Positions 24,090 through 35,800 of a stretch of 64,000 nucleotides of DNA are shown here, piece by piece. A program made the translations under genes and the position numbers. Every line of letters begins with the position of its first letter. Positions within the stretch are counted from its first letter, which is position 1. The DNA comes from Poronia punctata (lineage: Eukaryota; Ascomycota; Sordariomycetes; Xylariales; Xylariaceae). The notes under the pieces are model-generated. The model was not told where the DNA came from. It was given only the letters and a program-made list of their open reading frames with translations, and made no database searches. The stretch is taken from assembly GCA_022579005.1 (NCBI GenBank), contig MU401476.1:186001-250000 (forward strand). The letters are read 5' to 3'.

Positions 24090-24729
24090 TCATGACTTTC
24101 GCCTGCATGTCTCTTGAATACTGTGAAGCCCGTCCAATACTTCGGTTGCTAAGTTAGGGTTGGATAGTCGGCCGTATCTCAGGTCACTCATGTTGCCAGC
24201 AGCTTGCTTAATAGATTCTATGAGACTCGACTCCTCCTCTTTTAACCTTTGTAGTTCAGTTTCCACAGCGGCAACGGCGCCGTCGAGTTCGGGGATCAGG
24301 GTCTGTAGGGAGTGTAACTTGGGCGCTATTGCGACAGAGGTGGAACCAAACAGCTATTTGACGACGCTGGTTTAGTATTCCTAGATTGACAAAGCCGTGT
24401 GGCGCGGGGCATGGGGAAAATGGAGGGTTTACCGCTCTCTCGATCTCAATTTCGTCATCCTGCTCTTCTAGTTCGCCTTCTTTCTTTGCCTTGATTATGG
24501 TGCGACGTAGCGCTTTGGCCTGTTTGACCTCGGAATCGATATTAGTCGATACGGTGTCGACGATGGCATTGCGCTGTTGTTGAAGGTCCCGGTAGAGGGT
24601 GCGAATCTGCGGCGAGGACTGCTGGGACTTGGGAAATAAAGAGGTGAATTCTTGGAGGGATATGATGGTGGGCAAGCGAGATGCCAGAAGGAGGTAGTTC
24701 CGTAGAATTGATTCTTCTGTTGGGGCCAT
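24090..24729 (-). CDS. Cnl2/NKP2-family kinetochore protein
   Basis: About 186 aa in two exons, 24729-24433 and 24353-24090. The 79-nt intron 24432-24354 (GTAAAC...TAG) joins EIERA to LFGSTSVAIAPKLHSL. The start MAPTEESILRNYLLLASRLPTIISLQEF followed by TSLFPKSQQSSPQIRTLYRDLQQQR is the recognised Cnl2/NKP2 signature. The rest is coiled-coil (VAAVETELQRLKEEESSLIESIKQ). The family belongs to the Ctf19/CCAN inner kinetochore; in yeast Nkp2 pairs with Nkp1. The length is typical (about 170-200 aa). Its 3' end faces that of the thioredoxin-like gene with only 148 bp between stop codons, so transcripts probably overlap or abut. Its closeness to the CENP-Q-like gene is notable. Confidence 0.88.
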
Positions 24730-25560
24730 TGTGGGAGATGTACGGTATTTTGGGTGTGGGATGGGTAAAAGTTACAGATTTGTATCAAGTAGGTATTTGG
24801 CTTGTGTATATACTCGTAGTAATGTTGTATATGAGTACCTTAGATCTTGGTTGAATATATGTAACGTGCTTCCTGTAATGCACCACTTGGATACATACAT
24901 GTATGTACCTAATTCCCTACGTAGAGGTAGCTATATGTACATACATATGACTTTTAATTGTTTCTTACCAAGGTCACTCTTGAGTACAGGGCAGGTTGTG
25001 TCAAATGTCTGATAATAAGAGGTATCTCCTACATAGAGAATGTACTTACGTACGTGTGTAAATAAGTACATACCAGCCTCTATCTACACACATACATGTA
25101 GGAAGAAATAGGTCTTGTTGCTTGTTGTAGGTTACTTACAAGATTATACAAAGAGGTACGAATATGATAGGATCCACAATTATTAATGCTGGGGAGCATC
25201 TGTATGCGCGTAAAGATGACGACGCGTTTTTTTGGCTGCCCTTTTTACGTGTATGTTTAATCGGAAGGTCCGTGCGCCCGTAACTTCCCTGACTTCCAAC
25301 TACCTACGCAGCTTCAGCCTCAAACCTTATCCTACAAGACAAATCACACAGATGCTTGAGGAAGTCCGTCGTCTTGATCACCGATATATTTGTAATCGTC
25401 AAGGCAGAAATAGTTTGTCACTGGAGCCACTGGAACCGCAATTTATCTCGACAACAATAAATATATCCGACCTCCTGAACTGACACTCTAATTAGACGAC
25501 TCATCAGTTTTATAGAGGCTCTATCAGCCATTCCGACGTACGACTCAACCTGTCGTGATC
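24730..25560. other. Divergent promoter region
   Basis: This 831-bp spacer lies between NKP2 (minus) and EAF3 (plus). It is rich in TACATACATGTATGTA-like palindromic words (around 24891-24909 and 25090-25100) and in GTAGGTA words. No gene was found. Confidence 0.55.
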
Positions 25561-27971
25561 ATGGCGCCTTCGAAGCAGGAGAAGGCTCCGCCTTACAGCA
25601 AGGATGAGAAAGTTCTATGCTTTCATGGCGATTTGATGTACGAGGCTAAGATCATGGAAGTGAAGATTGAGCCCGGTAAGAAGGCGGAAGATGCACAGTA
25701 TCGCATTCATTACAAGGGATGGAAGGCCAGCTGGGACGACTGGGTTACCCAGGACCGTATCAGGAAGCTTACAGAGGATAACAAACTCCTGGCTACGCAG
25801 CTTGCCACGCAAGCCCGAATGCGTGCCCCTGGGGCTAAAGGGGGTGCGAAGAAGATAGGTACCAAAGCAGCCGGTTCTGAGATGAGTTCCGCACGGGGCA
25901 GTGAAGAGCGCGCCGCGGCATCGACGAGCTTTGCTGGCAGGGGTCCGAGACGTGGTCGGGATTTTGAACTGGAAACTGTGAGTTTGATTTTTCTTCTTTT
26001 TTAAACTTTTCTTTGCTTGTTGCGGATTGGTCACCGCTCTATTATCGCCGCAACATGGAGGACACAAGCGGAACATAATCGGGGTTGTGCCATCACAAGG
26101 CAGGAAAGTCCTTGCTGGGGATTCTAAAACCCGACGTTGTCTGGACGACTCGGACATGTCGAATGTTGAGGTACACACAGTATGCATTGTGTGTGCCTCA
26201 ATGGTCTGGGCCTATTCTGAATGGCGGCTGGCCATTGTATGTCCTCAGCAATGCGTAAATGCCCCAGATGTAGGTACATTGTTACCAACTATAATACGGT
26301 AGTGGCCCTACCATTTGGGGCCAATGGGCTGTCAGGCCTCGTCAGATGTCCGTGGCCCATTGATGTATCAATGGATAAGACTTTTGGCCAGCGTCCGTTG
26401 AATAGGAAGGACTATTGTTGGGCTTTGCCGTTGCTGGTATATAAACCTCGAACCTCCCCACGTCTTTTCTGTCTGAGAAAATCTCCTTTCCAATCCATCA
26501 ACTTTACCACTTTTTCTACAACGCCATCAACACAACAACAAAGTTTCTGGCCAACGTTGCGTACATCAACTTGGAGATCAAAAACCAATCGCCATACCCC
26601 TTGCACCACCATCTATATCTGCCCCTTCCTCACACCTGTGTGCACACCCACCACAGCTTGCACAATGCAAACTCCTTCTCCGTCAATCGGCAAGGAGGGT
26701 TCAGGCTTGCCCAAGACTTCACCTCTGCACCAACACCATGGACTGCAAAGCCCTGTAAGCCAGCCCCAATCACCTCCGCGCAAATCGACAAGGAGAAGGG
26801 CAGCGCCAAAAGGGCACGACCCACCATCCACAGGATTGGGCAAGCAAGCTCTTCCGCCCAAACTGGCCGTGCCTCGCGGAAGTAAGGCATCCGGTGTTAA
26901 GAAAAGTACGCCGAGAAGTCGCCGTCTGCAGAAGAAACTACCAGAAGGCATCCTTTCTTTCGCCGAAAAGGAGGCAATGTGGAGCGAAGAACAAGCGGGA
27001 AAGGACTACTTGCTAAAGCGGCCGCAACCGAAGCAAAGATATGTCGACGGGAAGATGCGATTGGCATTTGACTGGAAGCGGTTCCCGGGCTTCGACCCTG
27101 CCCAGGTCTCGAGCGGGAAAGCTCGCCGTTTTTGTACAGCGGGCGTAGCACAAGAAAAGCCCTATGCTCCCTACGGCCCTCCTCGTGTTCCAGTTGCGAC
27201 GATAGACATTCCCATTTTTGGCTCACCCGAAGATCCTGGTGACCACGGGATCACTATCGAATGCGCCGATAACTAATGATACACTATAGGAAGAGGCCTT
27301 CCACGCCCGGCCATCTATCAAACTCATAATCCCCGATGTTCTCAAGGCCTTCTTGGTGGACGATTGGGAGAACGTCACGAAGAATATGCAGCTCGTGCCG
27401 TTACCGCATCCAAAGCCTGTCACGAAGATCTTGGAGGACTACACGGCATACGAAATGCCAAAGCGTCCTGTTGATTCGTCCCATGGCGATATTCTGGAGG
27501 AAACACTCGCTGGCCTCAAAGAGTACTTTGATAAATCTCTTGGTCGGATTCTCCTATACAAGTAAGTCATTCTCATCCCTCCCCTACTCGCTTCGGAAGG
27601 CTGACAGCGACAAAGATTTGAGCGCCCACAATATGCCGAAGTGCATAAAAAATGTAACTCTGCCGACCCGGATTTTCAAGGCAAGGCAGCCAGCGATATT
27701 TATGGAGCTGAACATTTATGCCGTCTCATAGGTAAGTCCCTCGTGCAAACGCTGCCTTGTCATGTTTACGAAGCCGTTGGCTAACTCGGCCGGGTACCCA
27801 GTCTCTCTCCCAGAATTGATAGCTCAGACCAACATGGATCAACAGTCGGTGAACCGTCTCCGCGAGGAGATTGTAAAGTTCTCTACTTGGCTATCCAAAC
27901 ATGCAGAGGACTACTTTGTCAGCAGTTACGAGACACCTTCGACCGACTATTCTGACAAGGCTAAGAACTGA
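25561..27971 (+). CDS. EAF3: EAF3/MRG15 chromo-barrel and MRG-domain chromatin protein
   Basis: About 324 aa in four exons: 25561-25977, 27290-27561, 27616-27731 and 27802-27971. All joins are in frame, with donors GTGAGT, GTAAGT, GTAAGT. The N-terminal chromo-barrel (about residues 12-75: KVLCFHGDLMYEAKIMEVK, YRIHYKGWKASWDDWV) reads methylated histone tails, H3K36me in the family. After a basic Gly/Ala/Arg linker comes the MRG domain (about 140-320): EAFHARPSIKLIIP, KAFLVDDWENVTKN, GLKEYFDKSLGRILLYKFERPQY, DIYGAEHLCRLIVSLPELI, QQSVNRLREEIVKFSTWL. Eaf3 is a shared subunit of the NuA4 acetyltransferase and Rpd3S deacetylase complexes. The odd feature is intron 1: 1,312 nt against 54-70 nt for the other two, and it contains a separate same-strand reading frame with promoter elements (26665-27276). 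Confidence 0.95.
26321..26445 (+). promoter_or_regulatory. CCAAT and TATA elements inside EAF3 intron 1
   Basis: CCAAT lies at 26321-26325 and a consensus TATATAAA at 26438-26445. A pyrimidine-rich stretch (about 26450-26520) and an A/C-rich leader follow, before the ATG at 26665. This is the order expected of a fungal RNA polymerase II core promoter, sitting wholly in the intron of EAF3. The promoter function is inferred. Confidence 0.55.
26665..27276 (+). CDS. Unrecognised gene nested in EAF3 intron 1
   Basis: Intact frame of 203 codons on the same strand as EAF3, inside its first intron. I chose the ATG at 26665 because it is the first in-frame ATG after the TATA box and has a CACA leader; the frame stays open further upstream to 26221. 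The protein is basic and Pro/Ser-rich in the first 95 residues (SPPRKSTRRRAAPKG, KKSTPRSRRLQKKLP). The C-terminal half is more ordered in composition (LSFAEKEAMWSEEQAGKDYLLKRP, MRLAFDWKRFPGFDP, VPVATIDIPIFG). I know no matching domain, and no signal peptide or membrane segment is visible. The TAA stop at 27274-27276 overlaps the putative branch site of the host intron. It might instead be a long alternative exon or a chance frame. Coding status is moderately sure because of the promoter elements and length. Confidence 0.5.
   Translation: MQTPSPSIGKEGSGLPKTSPLHQHHGLQSPVSQPQSPPRKSTRRRAAPKGHDPPSTGLGKQALPPKLAVPRGSKASGVKKSTPRSRRLQKKLPEGILSFAEKEAMWSEEQAGKDYLLKRPQPKQRYVDGKMRLAFDWKRFPGFDPAQVSSGKARRFCTAGVAQEKPYAPYGPPRVPVATIDIPIFGSPEDPGDHGITIECADN
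27271..27289 (+). promoter_or_regulatory. EAF3: EAF3 intron 1 branch site and acceptor overlapping nested stop codon
   Basis: AACTAATGA followed by ACACTATAG gives a CTAAT-type branch site about 13 nt upstream of the acceptor AG at 27288-27289. The TAA within AACTAAT is also the stop codon of the nested frame, so both signals share the same bases. Confidence 0.6.
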
Positions 27972-29305
27972 AATTGCATTTCGCAACTTCGTCAAAGGGA
28001 AACGATCCTTGGGGCCTCTCCAGACTGTTCGACTTGACTTTTGGGCAGGTTGTACAAGTAATGGAAACTAGACTGTTTCCAGAGCGGCGTCGACGTCTCC
28101 TGCCACCCATCAGCGACACACGATCCGCGAATATCGGCGATAGCTCGGTACTCTTCTGCTGCGGCGCATTGGGATTGGCGTTGTAGCTTGGGGGAAGCAC
28201 CGACCGCCCGATTACAAGGCTTGTGTCGGATACGTAGCCTCTACTCGAGTCCTCGTCCTCGCTTTCGCTTCCGCCCGTCGCGATAACAGTTGGTTGTAGG
28301 GGTGCTATCCTTATGGCATTGCGGAAAGGCAGTTAGTCATATATCATAGGACGTCAGAGAGGTCTCTTTCTGTTCCAAGCAGCGTATTTCCGTGCCAGGA
28401 CAGTCCCACTGCCCTTGTATTTTTGGGCCGTTTTGTTCCAATCCACCGAGAGTCGGTACAGCTACACATGTTTTTCTGTCTTTTTTTCGTTCTTGTTTTC
28501 TCGCATTCCCCGTCAGAGGGAGGAAATAAGGAGGACCATGCATCAGGAAGGGCAGTTAGGCGCAAAGGATGAATGGACCAATCTCTGATTCTCTGCCATG
28601 ATTTTAAACTAGACGAATACTATCGTTCTCCCAACGTAATATATAATTGGCCCCCGTGGCATAAAGTTCACCAAGTGTAAGAAGAATTGACTCTTCAACG
28701 CCCTCATGCTACGCCAAGTGCTCAGTTATCTGTAAATTCTGGTCTACAATGTAAGCTCTCAGTTACCTTTTGATCTGTATTTATGAGCTTTCGTCCCAAC
28801 TTGCTTGTCACCCGGCGTAGATAATCACCAGGACGAAGGCTCGTCATCCAAAGTGAGTGTAGAAGGCACGAAACAATATAGATAGAGAAGAAGACTGCGT
28901 TAACTATTTCTTCAAGAAACATGGAAGGCATCGAGTAGTTTAAGGGTTTTCATCATTATATTATGTACAAGCCCTCGGGACGCACACAGAAGGTTTTTAT
29001 CTAGCACCTCCCGAGGCTATATCTGATGATACACAACAGTCTCTATGTCCCATCCATCTGATGATAGATGATAGATATTACAGATAGACATGTTATACAA
29101 AGGTTAGGACTTTCTCTCCCTCCCTCCCTCCTTTCCCCATTTCGCATAGAAAGGTCTACCCCAGGGGAATAGGAAAAAAAAAAAGAAATATCTTTCTCTT
29201 TCTCTTTCTCTTCCTCTTCCCGTCCGCGGTAGTGCCTTTATACGTATATATTTTCTTCCACCACCGATCCCATCAACTCGGCCAGATCCTAACATCGTAC
29301 AGTCG

Positions 29306-29351
<46 letters not shown>

Positions 29352-29425
29352 CATATGTGTAGGTTTATAATATCCCCCCCATCTCAATCTTTCCTTTTTT
29401 TTCTTTTTCCCTTTCGATTCACCAT
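27972..29425. other. Convergent intergenic region, no gene seen
   Basis: This holds the 3' flanks of EAF3 (plus) and the uL30m gene (minus). A TTTCTCTTTCTC run lies near 29190-29213 and an (AC)n microsatellite at 29308-29346. Short open frames near 28340-28560 have no support. Confidence 0.55.
29308..29346. repeat. (AC)n microsatellite
   Basis: About 19 AC units in a row, 80 bp downstream of the uL30m stop codon. Confidence 0.95.
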
Positions 29426-29686
29426 TCACCTAGGAACAGCCTTCTCGATCCAAAACCCTGCCTCGGGTCTCCTCTCATCCCTCAACTCCTTCGGCGAGAG
29501 CGCCCGATCGACCTCTTCCACCTTGACGAGTTCCTTCACCTTCATCAACATGCCGGCCGAGTCGGGCGTGACCGGATGAAAGACCGTCTTGCCGCGCTTG
29601 CGCAGACCCAGCGCTGCCAACACGCCGCGGGTGCGCTCGGGAAGACCGATCGCGCTTCTGTGTAGCGTTATTCGGAAGAAGGACAT
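29426..29686 (-). CDS. MRPL33: Mitochondrial large-subunit ribosomal protein uL30m
   Basis: An 86-aa single-exon protein starting [36 protein letters not shown]. The pattern FRITLxRSxIGLP...LGLRKRxxTVxxPxxP is the uL30 signature, and the length equals that of yeast mitochondrial L33 (86 aa). [21 protein letters not shown] matches the family's last strand. The frame is open upstream of 29686, but that part is low-complexity (Lys/Glu runs from poly-pyrimidine DNA), so I chose this ATG. It acts in the mitochondrial large ribosomal subunit. The upstream DNA is full of short tandem repeats. Confidence 0.92.
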   Translation of the reverse strand: MSFFRITLHRSAIGLPERTRGVLAALGLRKRGKTVFHPVTPDSAGMLMKVKELVKVEEVDRALSPKELRDERRPEAGFWIEKAVPR

Positions 29687-30841
29687 TTCTTTTCTTTTCT
29701 TTTCGGCTTCTTTTTTTTTTCCCTTCCGTTTTATTCTTTTTGTTGTTTGGGACTGATTGATGGGTCCTGGCCTGGCCTGGTCTGGTCTGGGTGTGTATGT
29801 GTGTGTTCGCGGGTTCCCGTTTATCGATCGTTCCTGTTCCTGTTCCTGTTCGACAGGGCAAGGTAGGTAGGTACGTAGGTAGAGTAGAGTAGAGTAGAGT
29901 AGGTATGTAGTCGGTAAACAGAGAGACAGACGGTGGTGGGATCGTAATCGTATCCGTCCGGAGCTTAACAGGTGTTTTCCGCCCTCAATTGTGTGTGTTG
30001 GAAGGGAATGAATGCGGTGAGGATATTTCCCGATATTGTTCGGCGGCGGGTTTAATAATAGGGTCAGGTGCTGGTAGGTTAGCAAACGTTAACCCAACAC
30101 AAAAATCAAGAGAGGTAGGGGACCGGTAGGTAACGCGATGTCACGATCCTTGCTTGATGGATGTTCGCCGGACGGAGACGGAGACTGGCTTGGCAAGCAA
30201 CTTTTAAGTGGATCCTCAAATAACCGACATTTTTCCGTTGTTCTGCTTCAGGGTAACCTTAGTTGCATTATGTAATCCGCGATACGTGCAATGGGTCGAA
30301 GTCAGTTGCATTTACCAAGTGCATCTCCCGACCAAGGGTATCTAGATTCTACAGTACCTAGACGTAGTCAGTACGAGTACACACGTGGTTACTTGGGAAG
30401 CAGGCGTTCATCATGGTACAATCCATGGAAAATGTGACGCATCGACCAGAGTTTCGATAGGTATTACACATCTGTAGAAGGCAGTATCTCGGTTATAGTT
30501 AAATGTCAAGACGGCGTCTTAATATACAAGTCATAACCACAAATTACAATACTCATTTTGTAGTACTGTGGCACGTCACCATGGAGAAACAAATACATAG
30601 TATACGCGTATAACCTCACGTAAGCCGTTGTACGAGTAGATGTTGAATAAAGTTTCTATTATATTGCAGTTCGGAACCCCCAAGGTCGCTGCACTTTTTT
30701 ATGGTATGTCCTCCATCAAGTCGTACAACTCGTTCCCGTAGGTCGACGAGTTGGTTTCTATCATTACTCCATTTCAGCACCAGCGCCCTCATGGAAACGA
30801 TACTCATCGCTATCTAAAGTACCGTAACATCATAACTAAAT
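29687..30841. other. Intergenic with short tandem repeats
   Basis: This is the promoter side of uL30m and the 3' flank of acl1. It holds a TTCCTG run (about 29830-29850) and an AGAGT/GTAGA run (about 29874-29902). No further gene was found. Confidence 0.55.
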
Positions 30842-32871
30842 CTATTTCATCGACACCTCCACTCGGCTCTCACCTGTAGGACCGGTGGTTGCCAGAGTGG
30901 GCAGCAGGTACGTGATATCATCCCAAGGATGTCTGTACAAACTGGTACGCAGCCTCTTCTGGTCGAGATAATGAGCAATCAGACCAATGCTTCGGCCCAA
31001 CACGAACAGACCGTTGAGAACACCCATCTTCATGTAGTCCTCGGCCTCCTCCAAGCTGAAGGCACCGCAGCTGCGCATCAGATCGACGAAGCAGACAGCA
31101 ACGCAGCCGTCAACGTTCAGGATGAGGTTATCCTTCTTCGACGTCGTCACCGTCTCCACAGCCAGAGCGTAGTCTAGTAGCTTGTGGCTAGGGAAGTTGG
31201 CCAGTACGTACTCCTTGACCAACTCCACACGCAAGTCAGGGTTGTTCCGCGACTTGATACGATGACCGATACCGGGGATCAGCTTGTTCTGCTTGCGCAT
31301 TGTGTCGACGAAATCACGGGGGCTCAATCCGTTGTCGGCGGCCTTTGTGAACTCCTCGGCAGCACCGTCGAGGGCACCACCAAACCGAGAGCCGATGGTT
31401 AACAGACCAGCCACTAGCGAGCTGATAAGGTCCTTTCCGGCACGGGTCGTGATGATAGTGTTCATCGCGCCAGAGACAGCGGGACCGTGATCGGCTGTAA
31501 GCATGAGGACCATTTCCAAGAATTTGGTGGCGAAGTCGGGAAGACGCCTTCTGAACCACAGAAGCGACATGACACCTCCGATACCGATGTCCTCTCTGAA
31601 CACATCGGAAATAGGCATACCGGCGTACAGGAGTTCCTGACCACGGTCATCAGAGATGGTGGAGATGAAGGCCGCTGGCTTTCGGATAAGACCAAGCTCC
31701 TGGGCCCAGGAGTAGTCCATGGGGATCTTGGGCACAACAGGCTCAGGGGCGGGAACAATGGTCTTCTCCTTGACAAGCTTGTCGTACACGTCCTTCAAGA
31801 TCTGGGGCATCTCCTCGAAGGTGTCTGGGACGAAGATGCCAGCCTCCTTCATCATCTTGTTCTTGGTGGCAGCTGTCTCGAGCTGCGAGTTGGCAAAAGA
31901 GCCGGCGTGACCAAACTGCACCTCGGTCTTGAACATGCTGGCGCATGTACCGATCGCCCATGCGACAATCGGCTTGGTAATGACGCCCTGTTTGACAGCG
32001 TCGATGACCTTGTACTCCTCCACACCTCCAACCTCACCCAGCAACACGAGAATCTTGCATTCCGGATCTTGCTGGAACCGCAACATGTGGTCGATGAATG
32101 TGGTACCAGGGTATCTGTCACCACCAATAGCAACACCCTCATAGACACCATCAGTGTTGTTCGCAATGATGTTGTTCAACTCGTTCGACATGCCACCAGA
32201 CTTGGAGACATAGGCGACGGAACCCTTGCGGTACAGCTTAGAGGCGACGATGTTGTCCATCATACCACCAGTGTTACCAATCTTGAAGCTGCCTGGCTTG
32301 ATACCACCGACAGTGGCGGGGCCAATGATGGTGACGCCCTTCTTGCGAGCAACGTGGGCGATCTCTCGGGCACGCTACGTGATACGTCGTCAGAAACACG
32401 GCCCTCCATCCCAAGAAAAAAGGGCTTACTTACACGCTCAGGGACACCCTCAGCAATAATGGCAATCGTCTTGATTTGAGGGTATTGCATTAGTTCCATG
32501 GTGGAGCTGTACACACTTCGCGAGGAAGCGAAGTTGACCACAACATCGACATCTGGGTGCTTTGCGATGGCCTTGGCAGTCTCCTGGTAAACTGGCAAGA
32601 GAGTCTCGCTAGTTCCCCAGTACATCTTGCTGACGAACTGGCCACCAAAAGTATAGATGATACCGGCGACAGAAGGAGTCGACCGCTTGCAGATGAAGTC
32701 AAAATCAAGCATGCCTTGGACGGCACGGTTTTGCAGACCGTACACGAAGCATCTTGTCTTGCTGTTGAATAGGGTGTACGTCGGGAGAGGGCTTAACGGC
32801 CGGCTTGGGGCTGAGAAGCGAGTGATCTTGTCGTTGGCGGAGAGCCCGCCGGCGTTGCTTGCTGCGGCCAT
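30842..32871 (-). CDS. acl1: ATP-citrate lyase subunit 1 (catalytic C-terminal part)
   Basis: About 656 aa in two exons, 32871-32434 and 32374-30842. The 59-nt intron 32433-32375 (GTAAGT...TAG) joins EGVPER to RAREIAHV. The protein spans the succinyl-CoA-synthetase-alpha-like part ([68 protein letters not shown]) and the citrate-synthase-like part ([63 protein letters not shown]). The phosphohistidine is H302 in [10 protein letters not shown]. With acl2 it forms the cytosolic enzyme that turns citrate, CoA and ATP into acetyl-CoA and oxaloacetate for lipid synthesis and acetylation. Fungi of this group split the enzyme into two genes, usually divergent, as here. All active-site motifs look intact. 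Confidence 0.98.
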
Positions 32872-35800
32872 CTTGTCTCGGGCTTTTCTTATTAGACACG
32901 AAAACTAAACGATGGACATGCAAAGGTTAGTTTTAGTTCGTATGTGGCTACGAATGTTATTCAAGGAGAAATGCTCCAACGAAATGTCTTTTGGCGACAA
33001 GCCAGAACCATTCGATGTTGAATGTTTTAGCTTTGCTACTACTCGCGTGATAGCTACGGCCCAGGATCAAGCTTGAAACACTTGAACGGAGAAGCCAATG
33101 TCTGTCTTCCGAAGTCACAGCTCGGGGGGCAGGTAAGTTGAAAGCAAATACCACGTACCAAGACTGCGAGGGTTTGTCTGTTGTTGCTCTCCGACCTGCA
33201 ACTTTAGATCGATCTCAAATTCAGCAGATGGGAATGATGGTGTGAGGGCCGCAAGTGCTGAAAGAAACAAAGTTGTATCGAGAAGGAAATGAGGAATTGA
33301 AGTGGGATGAGTGGGTGACAGAGAACTTGGATAAGCCTCTGACGGAGGAAGGCGGAGAGCTCTGGCGACGTCCAGGGGATATTTTTCTTGGGCCTTCCTC
33401 TCAAGACCTTTTTGGTGAAAGAGGTTCGGCTCCTGAAGCTGATGTGTAACTAGGTACTTCCTAGGTACCTCGCATTAGTGGTGTTTAAGAGTTGCACCAC
33501 AATGGTGGGCTGCGAGGATAGTACATACACTTGTTTGGTGTTGTTGAATAGCGGTATACAATCTGATGACACAGGTGATTAAAACCCCCGCTTGCCTAAA
33601 AGGGTAATTGGCGATACCTGCCACGACCACGTTAGGAGGGTTGATAAAAACGCCGAAACCACACGTTCCCGCTCTCCTGTCTGGAGTTAGGCATGGCCCG
33701 ATCTTACCTTTACAATGTAAGAAGTCTGCAAATTACTGTTACTTGCAACTTTGCTGGCTGTTTCGTCCCCTCTTCGTACTCGGGTTCGTATGAGGTTAGA
33801 TATCCCTTAATTTTCTGTTACCAGTTAGTCTGCTATCGGTAGTGTGATACTACTGGTTACATTGTGCTGGAACTTACCCCTAACCTTAGAGTATGATTCC
33901 GGTTGGGAGGCTAACTCGGGGACTAACAAGCCCTCGAGATCGGACCAGTTGGGGTAAATTTCCTGTTGTGGATCTGTTGAATGATTCCTAGTTCTCCTTT
34001 TGACCAATGCGCAAAGATGAACGAATTCTTCGGCAACCGGCGCGTTGACACCATTTCAAGGCGTTTTCTGACCCGGTGCTTCTTTTACGACACCCCTTTC
34101 CCGGGATCCTGTCGTTGTCTTTCGCTCCATCTACCACTTCGTTTCCTCCGGCCATCCTGGAGCACATATCGAGTAGGTACCTAGCTGTCAAAAACTCAAG
34201 ACTCAAGAGCCACGGATCCCGACGGCCCCACAGAGCGGATCTCCTGCACCATCACTGCAACGCAGATGGTAATGGTACCTAAGTAGCGGTACTTGAGCTT
34301 AGGCTTGGTCCAGGATCACCCCACCACAACCACGTAAGCAGAACAGATTGGACGCATCCACTACTCAAAGGTGGAATAGAAATAGAAACGTCAACAGAGG
34401 AGGGGTTGATCCTTGTGCATTGTCTGTAGATAGTGTTAGCGGGCCATCATCGAAACGGTTGGAATCGAGGCAAATCTATCTAGGCCGGCATATACGGCCA
34501 TGCGATGCAAGTTTAACAGGAAACTCTAATCATCTGAGTTCATACGGACGGCGCCTTCTTTTTTCAGGCCGCCTTGTCCTACCCATGGGAGTCCCGGCTT
34601 TCAAGCATATTTTCCAGTGCTTATTGCGCATCCATACGTATAGCCGCACTTCAGATGATGAAAATAGCACCGATCAAAAGATGAAGCGCGTTGCATACAC
34701 CGGAGTGGTTCCTAAAGGGCAAGCCCCCGGAGGGCGAAACCCGATTTTTGGGCAATTTCGGCCGTCACATGGGGGTAATGAATGGACAGTGAACCAATAG
34801 ACTTTTACTGGGAACTAGGACTACTAGTATTGGATGTGTTACTATTATCTCGAACGGATTATTTGTGTCTTCTTTGTCTTGTCGTTGACCTCAACAACAA
34901 TTCAGAGTAAGCACAGCAAAGGCAGTCAGTCGATACGACTTGGTATCAGACATGCCACCGTCGAGAAAGTGATAGGTGCAATAAACCAGCAGCGGATCCC
35001 AAAATGGGAATTTCCCGAAACAGACGGACATCCTAGATGTCGAAATCTGGTGTCGCAGATTGGATTTGTCTCCCAACGAACATGAGCCCCACCATGAAGG
35101 AGAACATGGTTCGGGCTTGGACAGACGGGGTCAGGCGTCAGGCGCCGGGGCGCACGATATCTCTCGGGCGGTGTGTAATGCTGCCAGTGGTCCAAGCGGT
35201 AGGTTTCAGGGGGGTTAATGGGGTTCAATGCGCAAGCCGCTAGACTAGGCTGGCGTGGGTAGTGGAATGAGCTGCGGGTAATTAATGCCTAGAATTTGAC
35301 GCCGCGCAGCCGTCATGCTTTTGGAGGGGTAAGCTACACAGTAGACCAGTCAATAGACACCAATAGCGATACCAAGGCACAACCTTTGGGGCGCCAGGTG
35401 TGTTCCACGCTCCACGGAGGATCAAACAGACAGACAGCGGGGCTGGTCCCCAGTATTCAATGTACTGGTACTTACCCAACATTGATCTCCCTTGAAGCCT
35501 GAGACCGATGGCTACCACGCTGTAGACGATGCGCTAATACTTATTAGGCAACTTTTCTGCCCCGCCTCGAGCGCCAACAAAGCACCATTCAGGAACAAAC
35601 AGTTCGAGCCAAAAGTTGAGCACTTTCAAACATGGTACGGAAGGGATACATGCAGTACCTCCAAGTCGACTGGTCCTAGACTAGACCGACTCGGAGGGGT
35701 CTTGTGGCATTACTTCTGGAGGGGCAAGCACGAGCGTACCTCCTGGTAGAAAAAAAAAGAGTCGAGACAAGTAGCCCAGCCTAATTCACTCGAACAGGTT

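Noticed and set aside
29687..30085. N-terminal extension of uL30m (frame open to 30085)
   Set aside because: The extension is Lys/Glu/Thr low complexity from simple repeats. The ATG at 29686 gives exactly the family length.
31487..32479. 330-codon plus-strand frame opposite acl1
   Set aside because: It is the antisense shadow of a highly conserved enzyme with strong codon bias, and has no domain of its own.
34348..34800. 150-codon frame between acl1 and acl2
   Set aside because: No recognisable domain. The frame length is compatible with chance in a 3.4 kb spacer.
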